Assembly (NCBI RefSeq): GCF_029227915.1
Contig: NC_079880.1
Span: forward strand, 11,313,501 to 11,373,500
Source: Hydractinia symbiolongicarpus
Taxonomy: Eukaryota > Cnidaria > Hydrozoa > Anthoathecata > Hydractiniidae
DNA length: 60,000 nucleotides
Direction: 5' to 3'
Shown one piece after another: positions 1 through 11,669 of this stretch. A program made the translations under genes and the position numbers. How positions within the stretch are numbered: position 1 is the first letter of the stretch; every line of letters starts with the position of its first letter. Below the pieces are notes generated by a model. That model did no database searches. It saw only the letters and a list, made by a program, of their open reading frames with translations, and was not told where the DNA came from.

Positions 1-123
1 TAGTTTACCTGATGTTTATTATAGTTTCCAGTCAGTTTATAGCTGGCGGGAGAAACTAAAATGTGTATAAACACTTTTTTATAGTTTGGCGAGTCAAAAA
101 TATGTGCACTTGTTAAAAGTAAA

Positions 124-661
124 CAGCCAGGGAAATCCTCTTAATTAAGCTGTATAGCTTAGTTTGGAGATCTCCTAAATAAGCTGTATTATACAGCTTA
201 ATTAGGTGACATACATCTAAATTAGGAGGTAAAAAAATGTTTTTCCCTGATTTCTCAAAAAAGGTAAATTTTAGCAGAATCACCGCTGCAGCTTTTTCAT
301 CGTTAGTTTGACCACTGTATTATAAAAGAAGAACAGTATTTCCAGCACCCCAGGTTCAAAAGATATGGACTATAAACAATGGTTCATTGTTAGCGATAGT
401 CCATTTAAGCTGTACTGCATCCTAGTTGGGATGTCACGTCACGTGATACATACTATTTAAGCAGATATTTTTAAAACTTCAAATTTAGCGGATCTCTGGG
501 GTGCTACGAAAAAAATTCAGTTAAATGTGTGTTTTAGACGATCAAAGTTTTGTACATCTTAACTAAGCTGTAAAATGCCTAATTAGACTGTATCATACAT
601 CCTAATTAAGCTGACATCTAAATTAAGCTGTACAGCTTAATTAAGAGGATTTCCCTGACTG
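124..661. mobile_element. Non-autonomous TIR element (MITE), unclassified
   Basis: The ends are inverted repeats of about 30 bp. The left end reads CAGCCAGGGAAATCCTCTTA from 124, and the reverse complement of the right end reads CAGTCAGGGAAATCCTCTTA from 661. Direct repeats GTAAA flank it at 119-123 and 662-666, as expected for a 5-bp target-site duplication. The motif TTAATTAAGCTGTA and its reverse complement recur several times just inside both ends, so the termini are themselves built of small palindromes. No transposase coding is visible in 538 bp. The superfamily is not assigned; the TIR begins CAG but the duplication is 5 bp. Confidence 0.7.
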
Positions 662-963
662 GTAAAGAAAAAATATTAAAGAAAAAAATTCTTGAAATCA
701 TAATAGCTGGCTAGCTAGTTAGTTAGGTAAAACACAAACACATGAGATTTACAAAGTTACTGATTCATCAGTCTATTTAGCATAAAGCTTGCCACACTTG
801 TAGTGGAAACAAAAAAAATATAAAATAAAGAAAAAAACTCGGATTAACTACTTATTTTTGTTTGGGCATAAAAACCTCTCAATTGGAGAGAACGATGCAT
901 ACTCTGTTTCAGAGCTTAAAAAAAAAATGTTTCCAATCACGTCCGCAATTATTATGTACGCAG

Positions 964-1012
964 CACCAATCTCGTTCCCCGGGGAGAGATCCCCCTGGGA
1001 ACGAGATTGGTG
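964..1012. repeat. Short GC-rich foldback hairpin
   Basis: Perfect 16-bp arms CACCAATCTCGTTCCC (964-979) and its complement (997-1012). They continue through one mismatch into GGGG/CCCC around a short loop. It stands out from AT-rich surroundings. It is likely a minimal foldback or MITE end; no flanking duplication was recognised. Confidence 0.6.
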
Positions 1013-2704
1013 TTTCCGCTTTTTTAGGGAAAAGAAGGAAATTGATGTACAATCTTGTAGTTAACTGAGTCAGCATAAGTCCTGAGAATAAGTTTAGGTG
1101 GTAAAGAAAACCAAGGAGGAATGTTTGAGTATTGCAAACATCAAAACTGAGATAAGAAATAAGACGGCCTCGCGTGTACCTAATTCACGAATAGTGCCAC
1201 CATTCTCATTGCGTTTCAATTTTCCAACGCGCGAAACGCTGTAAACAAAAGAATTATTTGAAATACTAAATCCTAAACTGCAGGGAGATTGTATCCATAA
1301 GAAAAAACTGTATTCGCATAATTTGAAAGTACTTTCAAGAGACATGGTTTGAAGTGCTGGTAACTTCTGTGAAAACATCTTGAATTTTATTAGTCAGTGT
1401 TCGCCATATTTTGTACTTAAACTACGTTTTTTTAAATTCTTGTTTATCGAAAAAGTACGCACGTAAGGCAAAGTCATAATACTAAATATCATTGGCGATA
1501 TGTTGCTAGAAGAAAAAACAAACTCGTCAAAAACAGAATGAATTCATTTTTTTTTCGGTGCTCTCTAGCAGTAAAATTTTTTCAACCAATAGTCCCGTTG
1601 TTAAATTGCGCATGCGCTAAAAGAAGAAGCTCTTGACTTTTTGTCTTGCAACAGAAACAGCCCAATTAGCCTTAACTATTATAATTTTTCCTGCAAAAAC
1701 TAAAAAAAAATTGTATTCTCAACATAAAAGGAAATAAGATCGGATTCTTACATCTGGGTGGAGATACGTTACGTGTTGCATGGTTTTACTTATTTAATCC
1801 TATGAAAACCGGATTATTAGGTAAAATATTGTTACTTATCACCACCCAGATATAGTCATGTGAATAGACGAACAAACGCCGTGAATAATAACAAGAAGCC
1901 CTGCGGCTTAAAGATTTCCGCCATTAGCAATAATCTGAAAAAGTACTGGGGGAACAAAATCATTGTATATTCTAAAATTTTAAAATTCAATTTTTGATTA
2001 TTATTGTAACTGTAAATCATAGTTAACTTAACTTACATAAACTATAGGAACAATTTTAAAAGAAAAATAATAAACCTGAAAATTGATGAACAATAAAAAC
2101 AAAATAAGAACAACGACAAGGCTAAAAATTTATCTATTTTCTTTTTCTCTGAAAAACAGCTAGGAAAATATCTTTAAAGGTGATAACATTTTTTTTTTTA
2201 CATAATCAGTTAGGAAAGTTTATTTTCAGACTACATATTCTTATTTTTTTCTTTTATGACACATTGTCACAATTTTATAGCTATAAATCTTTCACCAAAA
2301 ATATTCAGCCTCAACAATTCCTCTAAATTAAAATTCATGAATAATTAGCTTTAGTCTACGTGCTTGCAAAATTGTACAGAGGGAAATGACGTTAATAACA
2401 TCAAAGATGGCGCATTGTAAGGCGATCTTCATTATGCTACACTGCACGAACTTTAACTTTCGATTATAAACTTTAAAATAAAATAATGTTCATTGGATAA
2501 TAAAACAATTTGTTGCACCGTTAGGATTCTTATTGGCTTAAAACTCAATTTAGCCTCGTTCTCAGAAAAAAATCTGTCAAAACGAGGATTTAAGCTTTAG
2601 CCTGGATAAGTTTAGGCATCCAGGCTCTGGGCTGTCTCTATCTTTCTATCTCTCTCTCTATCTTCCCAGGCGATATAAAGATTCCGCCTTCGCCGGCGGA
2701 AATC
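1013..2704. other. AT-rich non-coding stretch
   Basis: No gene is supported. A weak inverted repeat (15-bp arms, one mismatch, ATCTGGGTGG at 1752-1766 and its complement at 1837-1851) may be an old MITE. A pyrimidine-rich tract (about 2635-2665) precedes the AAT array. Confidence 0.5.
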
Positions 2705-2921
<217 letters not shown>

Positions 2922-3184
2922 GCTGGAATAAACGCAAACGAGGGAGAGATTCAAGAATTAGCAAAATGGAAGCCGGGGCCAACGATTATTTGATAGATTT
3001 TTTCATGTTTTATTTCTTATTTTAACGAGATTACCCCGCCTTTAAACCATGTCTTTATCACTCAGGTAATATTAGAAAATACTTTCATCTCTTTTTGACA
3101 AATACAAAAAACAACAACATTTTGATGAACCTTGATATTTTGCGCTGATTTAAATCGTCATGAACAACATGTACAAGTAATAGT

Positions 3185-3437
3185 GGCGCGTGGTCTTGTG
3201 GTCATGGCGTTCGCTTCGTAATCACAAAGTCCGTGGTTCGGTCCACAGCGCTGGCATGTTTAGCAAGTGTCTTTACCACAGCTACAGATCAACCTATGTC
3301 ATATGTGAGAAAATTTGAGTAGGCTAGTTGGTGTATACCTAATGCATGCATTCAGAATCCAGGACCCACATTAACAACAATGTTTCCAACCCTGAAGTGG
3401 CTATATCCTGTGTAAATATTCGAATAATAATAATAAT
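3185..3437 (+). mobile_element. tRNA-derived SINE (tRNA-Thr-CGT-like head)
   Basis: The first ~72 bp resemble a tRNA: an A-box-like TGGTCTTGTGGT (3191-3202), an anticodon-loop segment CTTCGTAATC that would present CGT (Thr), and a B-box-like GGTTCGGTCC (3235-3244). A tRNA-unrelated body of about 180 bp follows and ends in a short AAT/ATA tail (about 3419-3437). The acceptor stem does not pair cleanly and no tRNA-like 3' end closes, so this is a SINE and not a working tRNA gene. The internal boxes would act as a Pol III promoter. Confidence 0.65.
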
Positions 3438-4519
3438 AGAATCAAAGTTCACAACAAGAACGTCAGTGAGAGATCATTGCACGAAGAAGGATTACATTTA
3501 TTGTCAACCTTGTTTACAGCGCCTGTTGTCCTCTTTTATAGCGAGTCTGCGATACAACAAAAAAGAGTCAACAGGCGCTGGGAAGGAGGATAATTTATTG
3601 TAATCGCCTCCTAATCCAGGATAAAACCACCGCACTTTGTAATTGCCATATTAGAGGTTCTCGTGCTATATTTCGGTTGGAAAAGCATTTGAGATTTCAG
3701 CCTTTTAATATAAAGCGCAACCTAAAATATAATTATTTTTTAAAGTGTCGCGCTAATAATTAGAGGAAATAAATTATTCCCTTATTTTGTTTCGCGCTAA
3801 AAATTAAAGGAAAACTAAATTAGGGAAAACAGAATAATTTTTTTTCTCTTATCCTCTCTTATTCATTAGTGTTTGTTTTTTTGCTCTACCACTTGTCATC
3901 CTTTTTGTAACAATATTCGTCAAGCCTCCCTGCTTCACATGGAGTTATACTTAGAAAAAAATTCGACTTTCGTGGCACCGAGAAAAACAAAATTAGAGCA
4001 CAAGTTAAATTAGAGAAATGACGGTTCTCAATGATGACACAAGCAAAACACAAACCCCTATTTAACAATGTTTAGGCAGAATATTTCATCTTGCATCGTT
4101 GATCGTTGCATCTTCTGTTAACTTCAAGGCTTCTTTGCAAAATGTTTCGTTATTGAAGTGATTATTAGATTGCTTCTTGATTGCGTCGAGGTGGACATAA
4201 TATATAAATTAAAGAAAACAAATGTTAATTACACCTTATTTATTATGTTAAGGATGGCAGCTTTTTACGAAAGAAAAAAATAGTATTGGACTGTTGAATT
4301 TATATTTGACGCGCTATTAACCCCGCATGCGCCTAATTTGCGGAGAATCCAAAAAGAAACCTTTTTACCAAAACGCCTTTAAAATCGGGAAACATCGCTT
4401 TGCACTTTCCCTTTCAACAGAATAAAGAAACATTTTTAAAAGATATATTTTGTACATCGACATATTTCAGACAACTAAAATTCTATTTACAAGAATTTCA
4501 TAAAAAGATAGTGAAAGTC
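3438..4519. other. Non-coding, AT-rich
   Basis: No domain-bearing reading frame or clear repeat was recognised. The short open frames on either strand look random. Confidence 0.4.
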
Positions 4520-4599
4520 CACCCTCGTCCCCCGGGTTTTTTGACTTTTTGATATGAAAGATAACGTCGAAAAATACCCTGGTATCGTTGAACGGATTT
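4520..4599 (+). repeat. Left arm of a distant inverted repeat pair
   Basis: About 80 bp (containing GACTTTTTGATATG and ATACCCTGGTATCGTTGA) recur in inverted form at 8749-8821. The two arms enclose the LINE and the minisatellite. They could be termini of one large element or two copies of a small MITE in opposite orientation. Confidence 0.55.
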
Positions 4600-4833
4600 T
4601 AAAATATGATTGGCTTTCACATTTTCGCATAATTATGATGACTTTTTTTTCCTAGTCAGCACTTTCTTAGGTTAATAATAATGGTGCATGAAGCCGTGAT
4701 TAATCAGATTTGTAAACAAAACTTTTAAAGCCAGCAAAATTTACAAAAAACGTTTTGGTGTTACTTTGTGAGATTTATAAAATATAACTGACTCAGTCCT
4801 GATACTGCGTTGTACATTAAGAAATAATAACAA

Positions 4834-7184
4834 GTGGAGCTTTTTACTGAAACTCTCTTAAATATTTTTCGGAATTTTATACCTCACGAATTAAAAACTT
4901 GTAAAGCTAAAGACTCTCCCTTGATGACAAATGATATAAAAATAGCTTTACGTCGTAAAAATCGGTTATACAAGAAATACATCTCTAGGGGTATGAAACG
5001 GGAAGACAAAAATGTTCTCGATGAGCACAGTAGTCGCTGTTATAACCTGATCGCTTCTCGTAAGGAATCTTATTACTTAATTCTTGGCCACAAACTGAAC
5101 ATCTTCATAACATCTTCCAAAGCGTATTGGTCAATTTTAAATCGGTTTATGGGAAGGTCAAAAACACCTGTAATTCCCCCATTACTTGTTAAAGATAAAC
5201 TTGAAACTGACTTTCAAAAAAAAGCTAATTTTTTTAATGAATATTTTTCTAGTCAGTGCTGTACTTTAACGAACAGCAGTACTTTGCCTCCATTTTCTCT
5301 CTTTACTAATCATAGCATATCTAAAGTTGTTTTTAACGATGATGATATATCGAAGATTTTAAAAGATCTCAATCCCAACAAGGCGCATGGTTTTGACTCT
5401 ATCTCTATAATAATGATTCAGATATGTGGGGATTCTATTATTCGACCTTTGTCAGCCATCTTTAAAAACGCCCTCAAGTCAGGAAATATTGTTCCTCTTC
5501 ACAAAAAGTCAAGCAAGCAGCAAGTTCATAACTATAGACTTATATTACTGCTGCCAATCTTTGGGAAAGTTTTTGAAAAAGTTATTTTCAATAACCTTTT
5601 CAATTACTTTCAGAGTAATAATATCTTTACAGATAAGCAATCCGGATTCAGACCTGGAGATTCCTGTGTCAATCAACTTGTGGCAATTACTCATGAAATT
5701 TATAAAGCTTTTGATGGAAAGACCTCTCTTGAAACTAGAGGCGTATTTCTTGATATGTCTAAAGCGTTTGACAAAGTTTGGCGTGATGGCCTTCTTTTCA
5801 AGCTAAAAAGTTATGGTGTTCAGGGAGAACTTTTTAGTGTTCTTGAAAACTATCTAAAAAATCGTCAACAACGGGTTGTTCTCAATGGGCGACATTCGAC
5901 GTCGAAGGATGTACTTGCCGGCTTTCCTCAGGGGTCCGTTTTGGGTCCATTGTTATTTCTTATTTATATTAATGATCTACCTAATAACTTAGTCTCTTCA
6001 ACCAAGTTATTTGCTGACGATTTCTATTGTAACTTTTACTGAAAAGTCTTGTAATGATTTAAACGGGGACCTCGATGCCATTAATATGTGGGCTCATCAG
6101 TGGAAAATGTCATTTAACCCAGACCTCAAAAAACAGACTTCAGAAGTGAACTCTCAAAATCCAACCCCCACTTCTTTTCAACAATGCCCCTGTTTTAGTT
6201 GTACCTTATCAAAAGCACCTTGGTCTAACACTTTAATCTGGTCTGATGGGAAATTAGCCTTTGATCATCATTTAAATGAAAAGACTGCCAAAGCTAATAG
6301 AGGTATTGGTCTTATCAAACAACTTTTAGGCAGCCTACCCAGAAACGCTCTTGTTACCATGTACAGGTCATTTGTGCGCCCTCATCTCGATTATGCGGAT
6401 GTAATTTATGACCAGCTGCATAATGATACCTTCTGTAGTAGGATCGAATCTGTTCAATATAATGCTGCTCTACCAATAACAGGTGCTATAAGGGGGACAT
6501 CAAGAGAGAAAATTTACCAAGAACTAGGTCTAGAAAGTCTCCGTGATAGGCGATGGTATCGTAGGTTATGCTTATTTTATAAAATTGCAAGTGGAGATGC
6601 TCCTCAGTATCTCATTGATATTTTGCCTGGTTATGTGTTATGTAGAAGTTATTTAATCGCATACCATCACGGAGTAACTACTTTGCAAATTCTTTTTTCC
6701 CATACTCGATAAATGAATGGAACAAACTCGATGTAGCAATCAGGGAATTAGATTTTTGCCCTTGTTTAAAAAATCCATTCTCAAGTTTATTCGCCCTAAA
6801 CCTTCTCTTATTTATAATATAAAGGACTCTCTTGGTTTGAAATTGTTAACACGTTTAAGAGTTAGTATGAGTCACCTAAAGGACCATAAGCAACGGTATA
6901 ACTTCGCTGATACGCTTGTACCTTTATGTAATTGTGGACTTTTAGAATCAGAAACCACGTCTCACTTCCTCTTGCGCTGTAGTTTTTATGGTAACCAAAG
7001 AACACTCCTTTTTGATAATATTATAGAAATAATTGGTGATATTTCGAATTTTTCTGATGAAAACCTAGTGCGAGTACTTCTTTATGGCCAAGAAAACACT
7101 AATATGGTCGAAAACGTATCTATACTGAATAACACAAATGTGTTTCTTAAATCGTCAGGAAGATTTGAGGGACCTCTTTTTTGA
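4834..7184 (+). pseudogene. CR1/jockey-like non-LTR retrotransposon reverse transcriptase, broken
   Basis: Three frame segments together make the reverse transcriptase half of a LINE. Segment 4834-6042 has the linker found after the endonuclease, then RT blocks: NPNKAHGFDSI, the SGFRPGDSC block, FLDMSKAFDKVW, FPQGSVLGPLLF and the catalytic FADD (about residues 390-393). Frame is lost right after FADD. Segment about 6011-6712 carries the thumb and connection part (MYRSFVRPHLDYADVIYD). Segment 6717-7184 carries the C-terminal region with a Cys/His motif (CNCGLLESETTSHFLLRC). The endonuclease is missing (5' truncation) and the finger region has a small internal loss. It is a dead copy; clade assignment is from motif style only. 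Confidence 0.85.
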
Positions 7185-7794
7185 GTTAACAGTCCTTTTC
7201 GAACCCTTCTCTTAAACTTTTTTCTTGCCCATTTCTTAAAGCGTTAAAATATATTGTATATCACTTATATTTTATTTTGTGTTTATTTTGGTAGTTAGGT
7301 TTGTCTAACACCTATTTAAATGTCGTACTTTTTCAACCTACATGCAGCTTAAAAAGACACTGATTTCAAAAGGTTTCCTAAATTCTCCTCAATTGTCATT
7401 TTTTTAAAAAAAGGTTTTCTTTCAAATATTCTCCAAAGAAGTTTGACATTTGGTTATTTTTTTCCATATTCTAGTTTTAATATTGTTTATTTTGAATCAA
7501 CGCAACTGGTTGTTGTTGTGGCCTGCAAAAACTTATCTTTTGTAAGAAAATACTGAGATGCCAGTCTGTGTGTTCCTTCATTTTTACAAGTGCAATTTTT
7601 TTGCTTGTTTTGAAAAAAAAGAGTGGGAACCCTGACCAATTAAACATGGCACCTATTTTTATTTACACCCTATCTGATAATTTCAATTATGAGAATTGCT
7701 CATAATGTTTTTTGCACATGTATCTTTGTCAAAATTGATGTACTATCAAGAATCTTTTATCGGTGCCCCTGGAAACTACGTCGTTACTAAAACA
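7185..7794. other. LINE 3' flank, non-coding
   Basis: T-rich sequence after the LINE coding remnant, probably partly its 3' UTR. No clear 3' end, tail or target duplication could be fixed. Confidence 0.35.
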
Positions 7795-7985
7795 AGGAAC
7801 ACGCGGAACAACCCCGTAACAAGCGGAACAACCCAAGATTAAGCGGAACAACCCCGCAACAAGCGAAACAACCGAAGATTAAGCGGAACAACCCCACAAC
7901 AAGCGGAACAACCTAAGAACAAGCCGAACAACCCCGTAACAAGCTGGAACAAACCAGAACAACCCAACATCAGCTGGAATAAGCC
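7795..7985 (+). repeat. 20-bp minisatellite with 40-bp higher-order period
   Basis: From 7801 the sequence steps in exact 20-bp units of the type AAGCGGAACAACCCCGTAAC. Units ending in CCCCGTAAC-like sequence alternate with units ending in CCCAAGATT, giving an AB 40-bp super-repeat. About seven to eight units are present and the last ones are degenerate. The array is rich in A and C on this strand, unlike its T-rich neighbours. Confidence 0.9.
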
Positions 7986-8748
7986 AAGAATTGACATTGA
8001 ACTTGGTTCATTTAACATTAGGGCCAGAGAAAAAGTTCATTGGCACTTGGAGTTAATTTTTGTAACACATTCTTTTTTTTATTTTATTTTTATATTGTTC
8101 GCATTATATTAGTCATATTTTTCATATTATCTTGGTTACTTTTCATATTGCTCATATAAGTTTTTTATGTTGTGATATGCGCATTTTTATCGCAAGCTTT
8201 TTGGTTTGTTCATACTAGTCATGATTCTATGATATTTACTTTTATACCTTTTGCATTGTTTATCAGTCTCAATGTGACTGCAATATCTAAAGAAACAAAG
8301 GGAATAGTTTTTACGTAGATGTTTTCATAATACTCAAAGATGTACATAAGTTTTTTTGTAGATATATATTTTATATTAGATATTAAATAAAGTATGCTAT
8401 ATATAATATACTTTTTTCGTTTTTTAAATTATAATACTTTTGTATATGTTCTTAAAAAATTTTTTATATTTTCTTTTTTATTTATCATCTGTTTCTACTT
8501 CATACTTTACATGTATATTTTTAGTAAACGATTCACGAAGGAAGATCCATGGAAATAGCTAGTTATATACCATGAAAACAGCACATCTTTTTTTAACTTA
8601 AAAGTACTTATTGCAGTTACCAAGATATTTTTTTTGTATATTTTAGTCGCGAGAGAATAATTTTCTGTTGCTGGGACATAAAATTGTGCCCGCTAAAATT
8701 CCGCCATTGTTAGTCGCATAAATTAACGCGTTCGCATAATCATAATCA
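7986..8748. other. AT-rich non-coding spacer
   Basis: Very AT-rich sequence (TATATA and poly-T tracts around 8340-8480). Nothing coding or repeat-like was recognised. Confidence 0.4.
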
Positions 8749-8821
8749 CTCAACGATACCAGGGTATTTTTTGTCGTCTTTTCTCATATCAAAAAGACAA
8801 AACACCCTGGGAATGAAGGTG
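8749..8821 (-). repeat. Right arm of a distant inverted repeat pair
   Basis: Inverted counterpart of 4520-4599; it reads TCAACGATACCAGGGTAT on the plus strand, with CATATCAAAAAG further in. See the left arm. Confidence 0.55.
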
Positions 8822-8875
8822 ATTGCAAGTCATAAAATGACTTTACTAATTCAATCAGTGCCAATTAGTTACAAG

Positions 8876-8965
8876 TGTTTTATTTAGAAGCAGTAAAAAC
8901 ACGTACGAATGCTACTCTATATATTTCCAACTGAACTTAACGTCTCGATAATCTCAAACACAACA
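8876..8965 (-). repeat. 3' LTR of the Gypsy element
   Basis: 90 bp, TG...CA ends, matching 12619-12708 with a few substitutions. On the minus strand it lies at the element's 3' end. Confidence 0.88.
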
Positions 8966-8977
8966 CCCCCCTCTTTA
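8966..8977 (-). other. Polypurine tract of the Gypsy element
   Basis: On the minus strand AAAGAGGGGGG directly abuts the 3' LTR. This is the expected priming site for plus-strand DNA synthesis. Confidence 0.85.
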
Positions 8978-9067
8978 GTTCAATGTGTCCATTGTCACTT
9001 TACTAAACATAACAACTTTCCCGATTGTCTTTTTTTAATAGATTTACAATAAATCCGTTACTGTTGT

Positions 9068-9692
9068 TCAGGTAGGTACATTTTCATGAAAATAGTCTGG
9101 TCTTCTTCTAATTCTTTGTGGATATTTTCGTCTGGTGGTAGTTTCGTATTTTCCTGGAGTATCAATATCGTCCTCTTCCTCCCCCTCTTGATCAAAGTTG
9201 GTTGGATTAAGCTTGGATAAGAACTTAAAGTGTTGAACGTTGCGTGTGATAGTGTGTCCCGGTCGGCTTGCCGTCAATTTTGTACCTTGAACTCGTGTGA
9301 CACAGTATGGTTTTGGATCAAAAGGGCTTGAAAGCTTGTTGCGTTTCGGTTGTTTTACCAGCATGTAGTCACCTTTGTCTATAGCTGGCTGGCGAGCATG
9401 AAATCGGGCGTCGACATACTATGTCATTTTAAGTTTTTGTTGTGCATCTCGGTGTGGTGCCTCCTTGATGGCATTCCTGTTCGGTTGGTTGTTAAGACTG
9501 GGCAATTTTCCTCTAACTTGTCGTTGAAATAGCGCTTCAGCTGGACTGACTTGTTGAATGCGTCGATATGCGATAATTTAACAGGAAATTATACAGTGCG
9601 ATTTTCCAAGACTTCCCTTCTATTGTAGCGATCCGTAAGGTTTTGTTAAGGTTGCGCATAAAATTTTCGGCAGTTGAATTTGCTTTCGGATG
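9068..9692 (-). pseudogene. Integrase C-terminal part, after a stop codon
   Basis: Reading on from an in-frame TAA near 9690 gives the rest of the integrase core (KANSTAENFMRNLNKT, which includes the catalytic Glu region). After a frame change comes the C-terminal domain at 9364-9068, with a GPF/Y-like stretch (DPKPYCVTRVQGTKLTA) that in Gypsy integrases binds DNA and helps multimerise. It then ends in an acidic and basic tail. Confidence 0.8.
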
Positions 9693-11039
9693 TTACGGTG
9701 TGATTCTGTGATGATCTATTCCTTTAGCATGCATGTAGCGTTTAAATTCTTCGCTGTTAAATGGACTTCCGTTATCAGAAATGATTTTATGAGGGAGTCC
9801 ATGCGTTGCAAAAATTTTACTGAGAGCTCCCAAAGTCGGTAAAGCAGCTGTTGAGCCCCCGATTTCTACTTCGGGAAAGCGTGTACGTTGGTCTATTACT
9901 ACCAGTAAGTGCGAGCGATTTGGTAACGGTCCTAGAAAGTCTATGTTCAATGTGTGCCACGGCGATGGTGGTAGGGGATATGGTTTCAGTGGTGGCGGTG
10001 GGTTCATTCTTAAATTTGCGATACACAGTGAACAGTTCTTGCAAAGTGTTTCGACTTGTTGGTTAATATCCGGAAAATAAATTTTGTCACGCAATATGGA
10101 TTTCGTTTTTGTCATTCCAAGATGTGTTTCATGAGCTAGTTTAAGCATTCTGTGACGTAAACTGGTCGGTGCTACAATTCGATTTCCTCTAAGTTTCAAT
10201 GATTCGTCGTTGCTGCAAGTGAACTCGTTGCGTATTTTGTTATAAAGGTGAAGCTCTTTAACGTTACAGTCGGAATATTTTGTGGATATTGTGTCTATTG
10301 AATACCATTTAGTATAGCGAATAAGTTCTTTCAGACATTGCAGGGCCGGGTTATTTTTCGTGTGCACTTTTATCTCGTCTAGGGTAATGGCTATCGGTTC
10401 TGCATGCTTTGTTGTAAAATTTACGTATTCTTCGATGATTCTGGTAGAGTTTGTATTACTGTCGGGAACGGTGTGTCGGGAACAATAGTCTGCCGGGTTG
10501 AAAGAACCATTGATGTGACGAATATTGAAGCTAAACCCTTGTAGGCGTAAACACCATCGCTCTATACGTAAAGGTAAAGCTGAATTCAGGTTACTGAGTA
10601 ATGATACCAATGGTTTGTGGTCTTTAAGAACTTCAAAGTCTGAGCCAAGTATATATAAGGAGAATTTTTCACATCCGTGGACAATTGCTAAACATTCCTT
10701 TTCTAATTGGCTATAACGAGATTCTGTATCTGATATTGCTCGGCTCGAGTATGCTATAACGCGATAGGCCTCCGTTTGTGGTGTGTGTTGCAGTAGAATA
10801 GCACTGATGCCATGTGGACCAGCATCAGTTACAATCGTGGTGGACTTCTGTGGTGAGAAATAGCTCATAACAGTATTTGATGACAGCGATTGTTTCAGTT
10901 GATTGAACGCAGAGTTCTCGACTAGTCCCCAGGACCATGTTGTATCTTGTTTGGTGAGATTTCGCAGCGGTGTAGCTATGTCAGCGTAATGGGGTATAAA
11001 TCGACCTAAGAAATTCGTCATTCCTAGGAAAGATCGCAT
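9693..11039 (-). pseudogene. Gypsy pol remnant: RT connection, RNase H, integrase N-terminal and core
   Basis: 448 codons are open. They begin within the end of RT (FLGMTNFLGRFIPHYADIA), then RNase H of the Ty3 type (TDAGPHGISAILLQHT, where the second Asp expected in active copies is not obvious; YSQLEKECLAIVHGCEKF). Integrase follows, with the HHCC zinc domain (HETHLGMTKT through CKNCSLC) and the core Asp residues in LNIDFLGPLPN and IISDNGSPFNSEEF. The frame ends at a TAA inside the core just after HHRITP. The upstream RT palm with the YxDD motif is missing. Confidence 0.9.
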
Positions 11040-11669
11040 TTAGGTTGGATTGGTCGATTGTGCTAACTGGATTATTTTTTTTTTGGTACAACAACGATCG
11101 GTGAAACCCAGGGTGTCGGCTGGTCAGTGACGTCCTCGATTTTATCGGCTTTTTTGAGTTTGTCTATTCTTGGTGAAAAGGGATACGTCGTGGTTTTTGA
11201 GCGACAGGTTTAACGCTTTCATCGATGTGTAATTTTACTGGCTGATCTTTGAGCTTTCCTGTCCCGTTAAAAACTGCTTTATATTCTGTGAGAAGAGAAT
11301 GGAGACGATCCGGAATGTGAGTTGCACGATCAGAAGAGTTACTTTTGACGTCACTATGCAGCATGGGTGTAGGGATTATGTTGTTTATTTCTTGAAACGT
11401 TGTGCTCAATAGTCCTAATTCAATTGCGAGATTTCCGCCAATCAGATTCGGTGCTTTTGTGTTAAGAACAAAAAACTCATCAAGAATGAGTTTCCGTTTT
11501 GACTCAGCGAGACACTGAACCACGCCCACTACTTTCAGCTGCGAAGTTTCTGTTGATGATCCGTAAGGTACTAAACACACTTGCGATTTTCTTAGCTTAT
11601 GTTGTTTCGTTCTTTGTAAACGTTGAAACGTTTCTATATTCAATATGTTTGTACTACAACCTGTGTCTA
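11040..11669 (-). pseudogene. Gypsy protease and RT N-terminal part, with RT core deleted
   Basis: The aspartic protease active site LIDTGCS is encoded just upstream of 11643 on the minus strand. The protease fold continues to about 11400 (LIGGNLAIELGLL). The RT fingers begin (KPVAQKPRRIPFH), lose frame near 11164, and go on to the motif WVSPIVVVPKK near 11085. The sequence then jumps to the end of RT at 11039. About 150 residues, including the catalytic palm, are absent. Confidence 0.85.

Noticed and set aside
3185-3256. Functional tRNA-Thr gene
   Set aside because: The acceptor and other stems do not pair properly and a SINE body and tail follow.
7795-7985. Minisatellite as CRISPR array
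   Set aside because: The repeats are contiguous with no unique spacers and the genome is eukaryotic.
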